Program-made: the position numbers and the translations under genes
DNA from: an uncultured Bacteroides sp.
GTDB taxonomy: Bacteria > Bacteroidota > Bacteroidia > Bacteroidales > Bacteroidaceae
NCBI GenBank assembly: GCA_949294185.1
Contig: CASFGA010000002.1
Location: forward strand, 1-64,000
Direction of reading: 5' to 3'
DNA length: 64,000 nucleotides
Notes under the pieces: generated by a model
The model's input: only the letters and a program-made list of their open reading frames with translations
The model's database searches: none
What the model was told of the DNA's origin: nothing
Shown: positions 1 to 7,707 of the stretch, in pieces
How the letters are laid out: each line of letters begins with the position of its first letter
Position numbering within the stretch: position 1 is the first letter of the stretch

Positions 1-110
1 CGGTCGTCTGTTCCCTCCCGGCGGATCGTAGTACTCAACACCGGGGGCTGCTATGAAAAATTCTTTTCCCCGCGGGCCACGCCGAACTTTTCATCCCGGC
101 CGGCAGACTT

Positions 111-2864
111 CTATTCAGAGAAAAGATTCAGCCTGTTCTTTCGGGCTTCTTCCAGTGACACTGTTTTCACCGCACGCTCGCGGTTCTCTTTGCGCAGCCG
201 GTCGTATGTCGCGTTCAGCTCCTCCTCAAAAGCCGGACGCAACTCCGGATTCAACAGCCGGGCCGCCACCAGAGCATTCTGCGAAGCATCCTTCAAATGC
301 ACTACCGGAGCCTGATAAACGGGAGCAATCTTCAATGCCGTGTGCAGTGGGGAAGTCGTAGCCCCGCCTATCAGCACCGGAATATGCAGTCCGGCACGCT
401 GCAACTCGGTCACTACATGCACCATCTCTTCCAGCGACGGCGTAATCAGTCCGCTCAACCCTATGATATCCACTTTCTCGCGGATGGCAGTCTCCACAAT
501 CTCCTCGGCAGGCACCATCACGCCCAAGTCAACAATCTCGTATCCATTGCATGCCATAACGACCGAAACGATGTTTTTCCCGATATCATGCACATCCCCC
601 TTCACCGTTGCCACCAATATCTTTCCGGCGCTCTTGGTTCCCGCCGCTTTTTCAGCCTCAATATAGGGCTGGAGAACGGCAACCGCCTTCTTCATTGTCC
701 GGGCGGTCTTCACCACCTGCGGCAGAAACATCTTGCCCGACCCGAACAGTTCCCCCACACGGTTCATTCCCGCCATCAGCGGCCCCTCGATAATGCTCAC
801 CGCATTGGGATATATTTTCAGCGCATCATGCAGGTCTGTCTCCAGATTATCGGATATTCCCTTCACCAGTGCATACTGCAACCGCTCTTCCACCGACATC
901 GAAACTGCGCCAGACACGCTCTCCGTCTCTTTTTTCCCGGCATCCGGCTGTCCGCCTGCCGCCTTCAGCCGCTCGGCTGTCTCTATCAGGCGTTCCGCCG
1001 CATCGGGACGGCGGTTCAGCACCACATCCTCAATCCGTTCCAATACATCCTCCGGAATGTCCGTATAAAGCACTGAGGTGCCGGGATTGACGATTCCCAT
1101 GTCCATTCCCTCGCGGATGGCATGATAAAGGAACACGGCATGCATCGCCTCGCGGATATAGTTGTTTCCCCGGAAGGAGAAGGACAAATTGCTTACTCCC
1201 CCGCTCACATGCGCTCCCGGCAAGTGTCGGCGTATCCATCCGGCCGCACGGATAAAGTCTACCGCATAGTTGTCGTGCGCCTCGATACCCGTCGCCACAG
1301 CCAGTATGTTCGGGTCAAAGATAATGTCGTTGGGGTTAAAGCCCACCTGCTCGGTCAAAATGCGGTAGGCACGCTCGCAAACCGCTATCTTGCGCTCATA
1401 CGTGTCGGCTTGTCCCTGTTCGTCGAAAGCCATGACTATGACCGCCGCTCCAAACTGCCTTATCACCCGGGCGCGCTCCACAAATGTTTCTTCCCCTTCC
1501 TTCAGCGAAATGGAGTTTACCACGCTCTTCCCCTGCACACACTTCAGTCCGGCCAGAATGACTTCCCATTTCGAAGAGTCAATCATCACGGGCACACGGG
1601 CCACTTCAGGCTCCGAAGCCACCAGATTGAGGAATCTTGTCATTTCTTCGGCTGCATCCAGCAGTCCGTCGTCCATGTTTATGTCGATGATCTGCGCTCC
1701 ATCCTCCACTTGCTTGCGGGCTATGGAAAGGGCTTCATCGTATTTCTTTTCATTGATCAGGCGCAGAAACTTGCGAGAGCCTGCTACATTGCAGCGTTCG
1801 CCTACGTTTACGAAATTAATGTCCGGAGTAACCTCCAGCAATTCCAGACCCGAAAGCCACAGATGCCGAGGCTTCGGTGCGGGAACACGCGGCTTCACAC
1901 CGGCTATCAAGTCCGGATACCGGGCGATATACTGTTCCGTCGTCCCACAGCAGCCGCCAATGATATTGACCAAGCCTTCATCCACATATTCCTTCACCTC
2001 TCGCGCCATTTCTTCCGGTGTCTGGTCATATTGTCCCAAGCTGTTGGGCAGGCCTGCATTCGGATAAGCACTGACATAATAAGGCGCGCGCCTGGCCAGG
2101 TGCTCCAAAAACGGCTTCAGCTGCCTGGCTCCGAACGAACAGTTCAGGCCTACCGAAAAGATGTCGGCGTGCTGCACCGATGCCAGAAAGGCATCGAGCG
2201 TCTGTCCCGAGAGCGTCCGTCCCGCTATATCCGACACGGTGACCGACAGCATCAGGGGAACCCGCCTTCCCGTCTTTTCCATCGACAGTTCGGCCGCACG
2301 GACAGCCGCCTTTGCATTCAGCGTGTCAAAGATGGTTTCAATCAAAAGCGCATCCACTCCACCTTCAAGCAAAGCTTCCATCTGCTCGCAGTAAGCGTTC
2401 TGAAGCTCGTCGAATGTCAAAGCCCGATATGCCGGATTATTTACATCGGGGCTCATGGAGCAGGTCTTATTGGTAGGCCCCACCGAACCGGCCACAAACC
2501 GCGGTTTCTCCGGTGTCAGGGCCGTATATCTATCGGCAGCAAGCCGCGCCAGTCTGGCGCCCGCCAGATTCATCTCACGGCAGTACGGCTGCAAACGGTA
2601 ATCCGCCATCGAAACGGCCGTAGCATTAAAGGTATTGGTCTCGATAATGTCCGCCCCTGCCTCCAGATATTTACGGTGAATGTCCTCTATAATGTCTGGA
2701 CGGGTCAGGTTCAACAGGTCGTTACACCCTTTCAACTGTCCCGGCATGTCGGCAAAACGCACACCGCGAAAGTCAGATTCAGCCAAGCCATACTGCTGAA
2801 TCATGGTTCCCATCGCCCCGTCCAGGATGAGGATGCGCTCGCCTATCAACTGCTGTATCGTCAT
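111..2864 (-). CDS. metH: Cobalamin-dependent methionine synthase lacking the activation domain
   Basis: Transfers a methyl group from 5-methyltetrahydrofolate to homocysteine through cobalamin, making methionine in the cytoplasm. Domains in order: homocysteine-binding barrel (about 1-320, zinc ligands C242 in GLNCSFG and C305-C306 in GGCCGTT), pterin-binding barrel (from about 350, NVGERCNVAGSR), then the B12 cap and Rossmann domain with the D757-x-H759-x-x-G762 cobalt-ligand motif. The protein ends (917 aa) right after the B12 domain, in the linker LEEARKNR. The roughly 330-residue AdoMet-binding reactivation domain of E. coli MetH is absent, and nothing like it follows in the remaining 110 bases. 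The ATG at 2864 is preferred; a TTG at 2879 overlapping the smpB stop is possible. Last gene of a tight three-gene minus-strand cluster. Confidence 0.95.
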   Translation of the reverse strand: MTIQQLIGERILILDGAMGTMIQQYGLAESDFRGVRFADMPGQLKGCNDLLNLTRPDIIEDIHRKYLEAGADIIETNTFNATAVSMADYRLQPYCREMNLAGARLARLAADRYTALTPEKPRFVAGSVGPTNKTCSMSPDVNNPAYRALTFDELQNAYCEQMEALLEGGVDALLIETIFDTLNAKAAVRAAELSMEKTGRRVPLMLSVTVSDIAGRTLSGQTLDAFLASVQHADIFSVGLNCSFGARQLKPFLEHLARRAPYYVSAYPNAGLPNSLGQYDQTPEEMAREVKEYVDEGLVNIIGGCCGTTEQYIARYPDLIAGVKPRVPAPKPRHLWLSGLELLEVTPDINFVNVGERCNVAGSRKFLRLINEKKYDEALSIARKQVEDGAQIIDINMDDGLLDAAEEMTRFLNLVASEPEVARVPVMIDSSKWEVILAGLKCVQGKSVVNSISLKEGEETFVERARVIRQFGAAVIVMAFDEQGQADTYERKIAVCERAYRILTEQVGFNPNDIIFDPNILAVATGIEAHDNYAVDFIRAAGWIRRHLPGAHVSGGVSNLSFSFRGNNYIREAMHAVFLYHAIREGMDMGIVNPGTSVLYTDIPEDVLERIEDVVLNRRPDAAERLIETAERLKAAGGQPDAGKKETESVSGAVSMSVEERLQYALVKGISDNLETDLHDALKIYPNAVSIIEGPLMAGMNRVGELFGSGKMFLPQVVKTARTMKKAVAVLQPYIEAEKAAGTKSAGKILVATVKGDVHDIGKNIVSVVMACNGYEIVDLGVMVPAEEIVETAIREKVDIIGLSGLITPSLEEMVHVVTELQRAGLHIPVLIGGATTSPLHTALKIAPVYQAPVVHLKDASQNALVAARLLNPELRPAFEEELNATYDRLRKENRERAVKTVSLEEARKNRLNLFSE

Positions 2865-2875
2865 AATCTTCAATG

Positions 2876-3334
2876 TCAACGTTTAAACATCCGGTCCATC
2901 ATCCGTTTGTCTTCCTTTTCCTTCAATGACTGGCGCTTGTCGTACTGCTTCTTGCCTTTTGCCAAAGCAATCACCACTTTTGCCAAGCCCTTTTCGTTGA
3001 TATACATACGGGTGGGCACAATCGTAAAGCCCGGCTCCTGAGAAGTCCGCTCCAGTTTGCGCAGCTCTTTCTTGGTAAGCAACAGCTTGCGGTCACGCCG
3101 TGCGGCATGATTATTGTAAGAACCATAAAAATATTCCGCTATGTGCATGTTCTTCACCCACAGTTCCCCGCGCGAAAAGAAACAGAACGTATCGACCAGA
3201 CTTGCCTTTCCCATCCGGATAGACTTTATCTCCGTTCCGGTCAGCACAATGCCCGCCGTGTAGGTGTCTATGAACTCGTAGTCGAAAGAGGCGCGCTTGT
3301 TCTTTATATTGATATTGTTAGCCGCTGTTTTCAT
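2876..3334 (-). CDS. smpB: SsrA-binding protein SmpB
   Basis: SmpB binds tmRNA and brings it to stalled ribosomes for trans-translation. At 152 aa it has the family length. It shows the N-terminal [20 protein letters not shown] segment, the [15 protein letters not shown] core and the basic C-terminal tail ([17 protein letters not shown]) that becomes helical in the decoding centre. Its ATG overlaps the stop of the upstream Yip1-like gene by one base, and metH follows about 12 bases after its stop, so all three probably share one transcript. A functional link between ribosome rescue and methionine synthesis is not implied by the order alone. Confidence 0.97.
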   Translation of the reverse strand: MKTAANNINIKNKRASFDYEFIDTYTAGIVLTGTEIKSIRMGKASLVDTFCFFSRGELWVKNMHIAEYFYGSYNNHAARRDRKLLLTKKELRKLERTSQEPGFTIVPTRMYINEKGLAKVVIALAKGKKQYDKRQSLKEKEDKRMMDRMFKR

Positions 3335-3903
3335 CAGTTCAATATTACCGAAAGTTTATTAAATACAAATTCTATGAGGGCGGGCGAAAGCAGAATCAGT
3401 ACCGTCGCAACCACGGTATACGAAGTGAGTTTCGTTTCCTGAACCTTCAAAAAACGCCTCGCCCCCTCAAAAACCACGAAGAGTGTATAAAGCTGAAGAA
3501 TCCAGTGCAGCAAGGTAATCGAAAAGAAAGCGTCCACCGCATCGAGCACAAAGGTGACAACCAGTGAATAGCCTACAAGAACCCGCAGCATCTCCTCCGG
3601 ATACGCCACAGAAAAGCTGCGCCTTCCTATCTTGTCAAGCAGATAAACCGCCATGAAGAAACCTCCAAACAGGGCGACAGCCACCGCACAGCAACTCTGC
3701 AAGGCATATTGGAAAACATCCGGCGAAACGCCCCGCTCCACAAAAGTCCCGATAAAGTCGGCCAGTCCGCACACTCCTATCAGCGGATATACAAAGCCCA
3801 TTGTCACCCGGCCACCTTCATCCGACGCACTTATCTCTTCCCACGCCTTGGCCGGAGCAGACAACAATGACACAATTCGATGAAACAACTCTTTATAATT
3901 CAT
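3334..3903 (-). CDS. Yip1-family integral membrane protein
   Basis: A 189-aa inner-membrane protein of unknown function. It starts with a short amphipathic segment ([20 protein letters not shown]), a hallmark of bacterial Yip1/YIF1-domain proteins, followed by about five hydrophobic helices (around 36-55, 68-88, 105-125, 130-145, 160-180). First gene of the Yip1-smpB-metH cluster, with a one-base stop/start overlap with smpB. A TACATTTG box on the minus strand at 3941-3948 fits the Bacteroidetes -7 element and lies 38 bases upstream of the ATG, though I see no good -33 element. The family assignment is from overall pattern only. Confidence 0.75.
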   Translation of the reverse strand: MNYKELFHRIVSLLSAPAKAWEEISASDEGGRVTMGFVYPLIGVCGLADFIGTFVERGVSPDVFQYALQSCCAVAVALFGGFFMAVYLLDKIGRRSFSVAYPEEMLRVLVGYSLVVTFVLDAVDAFFSITLLHWILQLYTLFVVFEGARRFLKVQETKLTSYTVVATVLILLSPALIEFVFNKLSVILN

Positions 3904-3948
3904 TCCTTCTTATTCTTTCTCCTGTTATGAAAACGAAATGCAAATGTA

Positions 3949-3987
3949 TAAAAAAAGGAGACATGTATCCGCATGTCTCCCTTTGTT
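3949..3987 (-). terminator. Rho-independent terminator of the NigD-like gene
   Basis: Read on the minus strand, a 9-bp GGAGACATG/CATGTCTCC stem with a six-base loop is followed by seven T residues. It lies just after the stop at 4010 and before the -7 box of the next cluster, separating the two minus-strand units. Confidence 0.85.
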
Positions 3988-4009
3988 TATTATAAATTAG
4001 CACTCTACA

Positions 4010-4804
4010 TTACTGTTCGAACAAAGAGCCATAGGCAATTTCCGCAGTCCGGTCATAAGTCTGCTCATAAGAACCGGAAGAAGCCTGCTCATATTCCACC
4101 ACAATCTGGTCGGGCAATTCAGATGTTCCGAATTTGCTCTGATGCATCGAAACAATTTGTTGGATATTAAAATGTCTCCACTCTCCCGTAACAGATGTAC
4201 GCTTGTCATTAAGCGACGGATCATCAACGGTATGTCTCAATTCCACATACATCCGGTCTTTCGTCAGATTGGTATTCTGAGTATCATAATACAGAAAAAA
4301 TCTATGAGAAGCGTATTCAGCATCCAACTCATCTTCATCTCCCGAGCTCTTATAGGCATAAGATATAGGAACAAAGATATTATTTCGGTCGTAATAGCCG
4401 AAAGAAGCGCCAGAGAGTGTATTAACACCTATTACAGGCGCATTGCCAGATGTTTCTGAAGGAGCAGCAGGAACTGCCTGATCCGTCTTTATCGGCACTA
4501 AATAGTTGATTTCCGCATTTATGCTCTTGGAAGTCTCTGCTCCCGTATTCTCTTCGGAAGTAAAAGAATACTGAATATAATAATATGTATAACCTGCCGG
4601 CAACTTGCCTTCCAACAACTCCTGGTTTGTCGGGACAACACTTGAGCCGTCACTGAACCTGAAAGAATAAGCCCCGTCAAATCCTTGCGTTGTCACAAAT
4701 CCTCCGCCTGAATAAACATTTTCACCGTCTCCGTCCAAGCAAGAAGTAAATCCCAACATTCCCATTACTGCGGCAATCATCACCGCTCCTTTAAGCTTCT
4801 TCAT
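4010..4804 (-). CDS. NigD-like lipoprotein
   Basis: A 264-aa exported lipoprotein. Residues 1-20 form a signal peptide ending in a lipobox (GFTSC), and the residues after the cysteine are acidic (LDGDGE), which in Bacteroidetes often marks lipoproteins sent to the cell surface. The rest is predicted beta-rich. The pattern (N-terminal OB-like part, C-terminal beta-sandwich with FFLYYDTQ and MYVELRHTVDD) resembles NigD-like proteins of Bacteroides, whose role is unclear beyond an association with bacteriocin plasmids. The ATG at 4804 is preferred over an upstream TTG at 4810. Monocistronic, with its own terminator. Confidence 0.65.
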   Translation of the reverse strand: MKKLKGAVMIAAVMGMLGFTSCLDGDGENVYSGGGFVTTQGFDGAYSFRFSDGSSVVPTNQELLEGKLPAGYTYYYIQYSFTSEENTGAETSKSINAEINYLVPIKTDQAVPAAPSETSGNAPVIGVNTLSGASFGYYDRNNIFVPISYAYKSSGDEDELDAEYASHRFFLYYDTQNTNLTKDRMYVELRHTVDDPSLNDKRTSVTGEWRHFNIQQIVSMHQSKFGTSELPDQIVVEYEQASSGSYEQTYDRTAEIAYGSLFEQ

Positions 4805-4915
4805 ATTCAATTAAATCTTTTGGTTTTTCAAACAATCTTTAAAATGTCCGCTAAATAAATGTTTTCCTACAGACAACACTGCATAACATCCCCATTATTT
4901 AACAAATAAAAACAA

Positions 4916-5425
4916 TCATACCACAAGGGCAAACTGCTCCAAATGTTGGTCTACATATTCAGCAATCTGCGCCGTAATCTGTTCTTCCATATCCATGAAC
5001 TTCTCTTCCAGGTCATCGAACACTTCATATTGCTCGTACATGGCCATGAATTCCTCATCCGTACATTCGCGCTCCAAATCCTTACGGTGGTCAATGTATA
5101 TTTCTTGAGCTGCATAGATCAGTTTTGAAAACTCCTTCGCACCCATAAGACGCATGGCCTTGGCAAACGGATTGCCGAAAATATAAGGCCCATACCCGTT
5201 CTGTATCAATTGGACAAAGCCTCCCTCATTCACTTCCTCCCGAAAAAAATGATAGCCCAACAGTGTATGCTGATAACCGTTAAGCAAAGGCATCGTATCA
5301 GCATTGAGAACTCCACCCGTAACCTCCAGATATTTATCAATAAACACTTGCAAAAAAGCATCAGTCCCTTCCATTGCTCCTTTGCGCAAAGCCGCATCTG
5401 TCACTGTTATTACCATTGAATCCAT
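4916..5425 (-). CDS. DMP19/DUF4375-family acidic protein
   Basis: A 169-aa soluble, strongly acidic protein. Residues about 45-110 match the DMP19-like (DUF4375) pattern, notably the NEGGFVQLIQNGYG segment and a following helix (AKAMRLMGAKEFSKLIYAA). The C-terminal third is rich in Asp and Glu (DDLEEKFMDMEEQ). Neisseria DMP19 is a DNA mimic that sequesters a transcription factor; related domains elsewhere behave as immunity proteins. Neither role is shown here. The gene stands alone and is divergent from the NifU-like operon. A CAAAGATA (TATCTTTG on the minus strand) box at 5480-5487 may be its -7 element. Confidence 0.7.
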   Translation of the reverse strand: MDSMVITVTDAALRKGAMEGTDAFLQVFIDKYLEVTGGVLNADTMPLLNGYQHTLLGYHFFREEVNEGGFVQLIQNGYGPYIFGNPFAKAMRLMGAKEFSKLIYAAQEIYIDHRKDLERECTDEEFMAMYEQYEVFDDLEEKFMDMEEQITAQIAEYVDQHLEQFALVV

Positions 5426-5533
5426 TTACCTAATTATTATTACCTATATATAGGTAGTCCGTTAAAACTTTATATGCGACAAAGATAAAGCAAAAATATT
5501 ATAAAAACAGAAGAAAAAGTTTGGTTTCTTCCG

Positions 5534-5563
5534 TTGGATAACAAAATAAAACGACTAACTTTG
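5534..5563 (+). promoter_or_regulatory. Candidate sigma-ABfr promoter of the NifU-like/GGGtGRT operon
   Basis: TTGG at 5534-5537 and an exact TAACTTTG -7 box at 5556-5563 are separated by 18 bp, as in the Bacteroides housekeeping consensus. A start near 5570 would leave a leader of about 65 bases before the ATG at 5637. Confidence 0.6.
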
Positions 5564-5636
5564 CGTGCGGATTCAAGAATTCAAATGGTTTACGAATACC
5601 TATTTTTTATTACCAACTAATAAAAACGTAAAGAAT

Positions 5637-6338
5637 ATGATTTATTCACACGAAGTTGAACACATGTGTTGTGTCGCAAAGGGCCCCAATCATGGTCCGG
5701 CTCCAATTCCTGAAGAGGGAAAATGGATTCAAGCAAAAGAGATCAAAGACATCTCAGGTTTAACACACGGTGTGGGATGGTGTGCTCCACAACAGGGAAC
5801 ATGCAAACTGACCTTGAATGTAAAAGAAGGTGTCATTGAAGAATGCTTGGTAGAAACTATCGGCTGCTCAGGAATGACTCATTCAGCAGCAATGGCTTCT
5901 GAAATTCTGCCGGGAAAAACCATTCTGGAAGCATTGAACACTGACCTGGTTTGCGACGCTATCAATACTGCTATGCGTGAACTGTTCTTGCAAATCGTTT
6001 ACGGCCGTACACAGTCTGCTTTCTCTGAAGGCGGCTTGATGGTAGGTGCAGGTTTGGAAGATTTAGGTAAAGGTCTCCGCAGCCAAGTCGGAACACTTTA
6101 TGGAACAAAAGCCAAAGGGACACGTTACCTTGAGCTGACTGAAGGATACATCACCCGCATGGCCTTGGATAAAGATAACCAAGTAATCGGTTATGAATAT
6201 GTTCACATGGGCAAGTTCATGGAACAAGTCAAGAAGGGAACGGATGCAAACGAAGCACTGAAAGCCGTTACCGGAACTTACGGACGTTTCAAACCCGAAC
6301 AAGGAGCAGTTAAATATATTGACCCACGTAAAGAATAA
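5637..6338 (+). CDS. NifU-like iron-sulfur scaffold-related protein, partner of GGGtGRT
   Basis: A 233-aa cytoplasmic protein. Its central part (about 55-100) resembles the N-terminal domain of NifU/IscU scaffolds: LTLNVKEGVIEECLVETIGC, then a helix and an LPGKTILEAL segment that aligns with the GKSLDEA region of IscU. The GC pair matches the second scaffold cysteine; the other two IscU cysteines are not in their usual places, although extra cysteines lie at the N-terminus (MCC) and in GWCAPQQGTC. An Fe-S scaffold or cluster-carrying role is therefore inference. The ATG at 5637 is preferred over an upstream GTG at 5565, which falls at the predicted transcription start. The GGGtGRT gene follows after 15 bases. 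Confidence 0.8.
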   Translation: MIYSHEVEHMCCVAKGPNHGPAPIPEEGKWIQAKEIKDISGLTHGVGWCAPQQGTCKLTLNVKEGVIEECLVETIGCSGMTHSAAMASEILPGKTILEALNTDLVCDAINTAMRELFLQIVYGRTQSAFSEGGLMVGAGLEDLGKGLRSQVGTLYGTKAKGTRYLELTEGYITRMALDKDNQVIGYEYVHMGKFMEQVKKGTDANEALKAVTGTYGRFKPEQGAVKYIDPRKE

Positions 6339-6353
6339 AGGAGGACACAGATT

Positions 6354-7364
6354 ATGATTAGACCAGTACAATTTGAAAGTCAAGACCGCCGTATGAAGCA
6401 AATCCTTGCTGCACTGAATGAAAACGGCATCAAAGACATTGAAGAAGCTAACGCTATCTGTGACGCAGCAGGTCTTGACCCGTATCTGACTTGTCAGGAA
6501 ACTCAGGGTATCTGCTTCGAAAACGCCAAGTGGGCTTATGTAGTTGGTTGCGCCATTGCATTGAAGAAAGGATGCAAGAATGCTGCCGACGCTGCTGAAG
6601 CAATCGGTATCGGTTTGCAGGCATTCTGTATTCCGGGTTCCGTTGCTGACGACCGTAAAGTAGGTTTGGGTCACGGAAATCTGGCAGCACGTCTGCTTCG
6701 TGAAGAAACCCAATGCTTCGCTTTCCTGGCAGGCCACGAATCTTTCGCTGCTGCCGAAGGAGCTATCAAGATTGCAGAAATGGCAAACAAGGTTCGCAAG
6801 AACCCGTTGCGCTGCATCCTGAACGGTCTGGGCAAAGATGCTGCTATGATTATCTCACGTATCAACGGCTTTACTTACGTTCAGACTAAGTTCGACTACT
6901 TCACTGGAAAACTGAATATCGTAAATGAAACTCCGTATTCAGACGGCCCGCGTGCAAAAGTAAAATGCTATGGCGCTGACGATGTCCGTGAAGGTGTAGC
7001 TATCATGTGGCACGAAAACGTTGATGTATCTATTACAGGTAACTCAACCAATCCGACCCGCTTCCAGCATCCGGTAGCCGGAACTTATAAAAAGGAACGC
7101 GTTCTGGCAGGCAAGCCTTATTTCTCTGTTGCATCAGGTGGTGGTACAGGACGTACGCTTCATCCGGACAACATGGCAGCAGGCCCCGCTTCTTACGGTA
7201 TGACTGACACGATGGGCCGCATGCACTCAGACGCTCAGTTCGCAGGTTCTTCTTCAGTTCCCGCTCACGTGGAAATGATGGGCTTCCTCGGTATCGGAAA
7301 CAACCCGATGGTAGGATGTACAGTGGCTTGCGCCGTTAACGTGGCTCTGGCTCTGAACAAGTAA
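6354..7364 (+). CDS. GGGtGRT family protein (unknown function)
   Basis: A 336-aa soluble protein named for its motif: GGGTGRT occurs near residue 263, in SVASGGGTGRTLHPD. Further conserved-looking blocks are GSVADDRKVGLGHGN, CFAFLAGHESFAAAEG and the Cys-rich C-terminus MVGCTVACAVNVAL. Eleven cysteines are present, many evenly spread, which would suit cluster or thiol chemistry but proves nothing. It begins 15 bases after the NifU-like gene behind an unusually good Shine-Dalgarno (AAAGGAGG, about 6338-6345) and ends at a strong terminator, so the two genes form a closed two-gene unit. I know of no established function for the family. Confidence 0.9.
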   Translation: MIRPVQFESQDRRMKQILAALNENGIKDIEEANAICDAAGLDPYLTCQETQGICFENAKWAYVVGCAIALKKGCKNAADAAEAIGIGLQAFCIPGSVADDRKVGLGHGNLAARLLREETQCFAFLAGHESFAAAEGAIKIAEMANKVRKNPLRCILNGLGKDAAMIISRINGFTYVQTKFDYFTGKLNIVNETPYSDGPRAKVKCYGADDVREGVAIMWHENVDVSITGNSTNPTRFQHPVAGTYKKERVLAGKPYFSVASGGGTGRTLHPDNMAAGPASYGMTDTMGRMHSDAQFAGSSSVPAHVEMMGFLGIGNNPMVGCTVACAVNVALALNK

Positions 7365-7398
7365 ATCATTTGAAGAATACTTTTTTTGATTTGATAGG

Positions 7399-7435
7399 AA
7401 ATCCCCGCAGCTCAAAGGAGCTGCGGGGATTTTTC
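7399..7435 (+). terminator. Rho-independent terminator of the NifU-like/GGGtGRT operon
   Basis: A 14-bp perfect stem (AATCCCCGCAGCTC/GAGCTGCGGGGATT) with a four-base loop, followed by a T run. It is one of the strongest hairpins in the window and isolates this pair from tex. Confidence 0.95.
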
Positions 7436-7707
7436 ATTACACCTTGCCCTTTTCCGACAAAGCCCCGTCAACCATATCCCACTCAAAAGCATTGCCTTGC
7501 ACGGAAATATTCAAACATTGGCCCAATCAGTCCAAGTCACTCCATGAAAAGAGACATGGTTTTACCTGACAAAAAAATCGGATGAACAGAAGACAAAAAT
7601 ATTATGCCAAGGCCAAATTCTATTTTTATTTTGATTAAATTCGCAATCCGATTAAGCAACGTGTATGGAACACATTGCACAAACCTCAAAACAAGCAAGC
7701 AACAATC
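7436..7707. other. Intergenic region without a gene
   Basis: Between the terminator and tex I see no convincing coding sequence, RNA or repeat. The part just before tex is AT-rich and presumably holds its promoter; TAAATTCG near 7635 is one mismatch from the -7 consensus. Confidence 0.6.

Noticed and set aside
1122..3041. A 639-codon open frame on the plus strand opposite metH and smpB
   Set aside because: It runs antisense to clear genes with intact motifs, has no recognisable domain and is rich in His, Arg and Gln, as antisense shadows usually are.
7370..7585. A 71-codon frame after the GGGtGRT gene
   Set aside because: It runs straight through a strong terminator and has no coding character.
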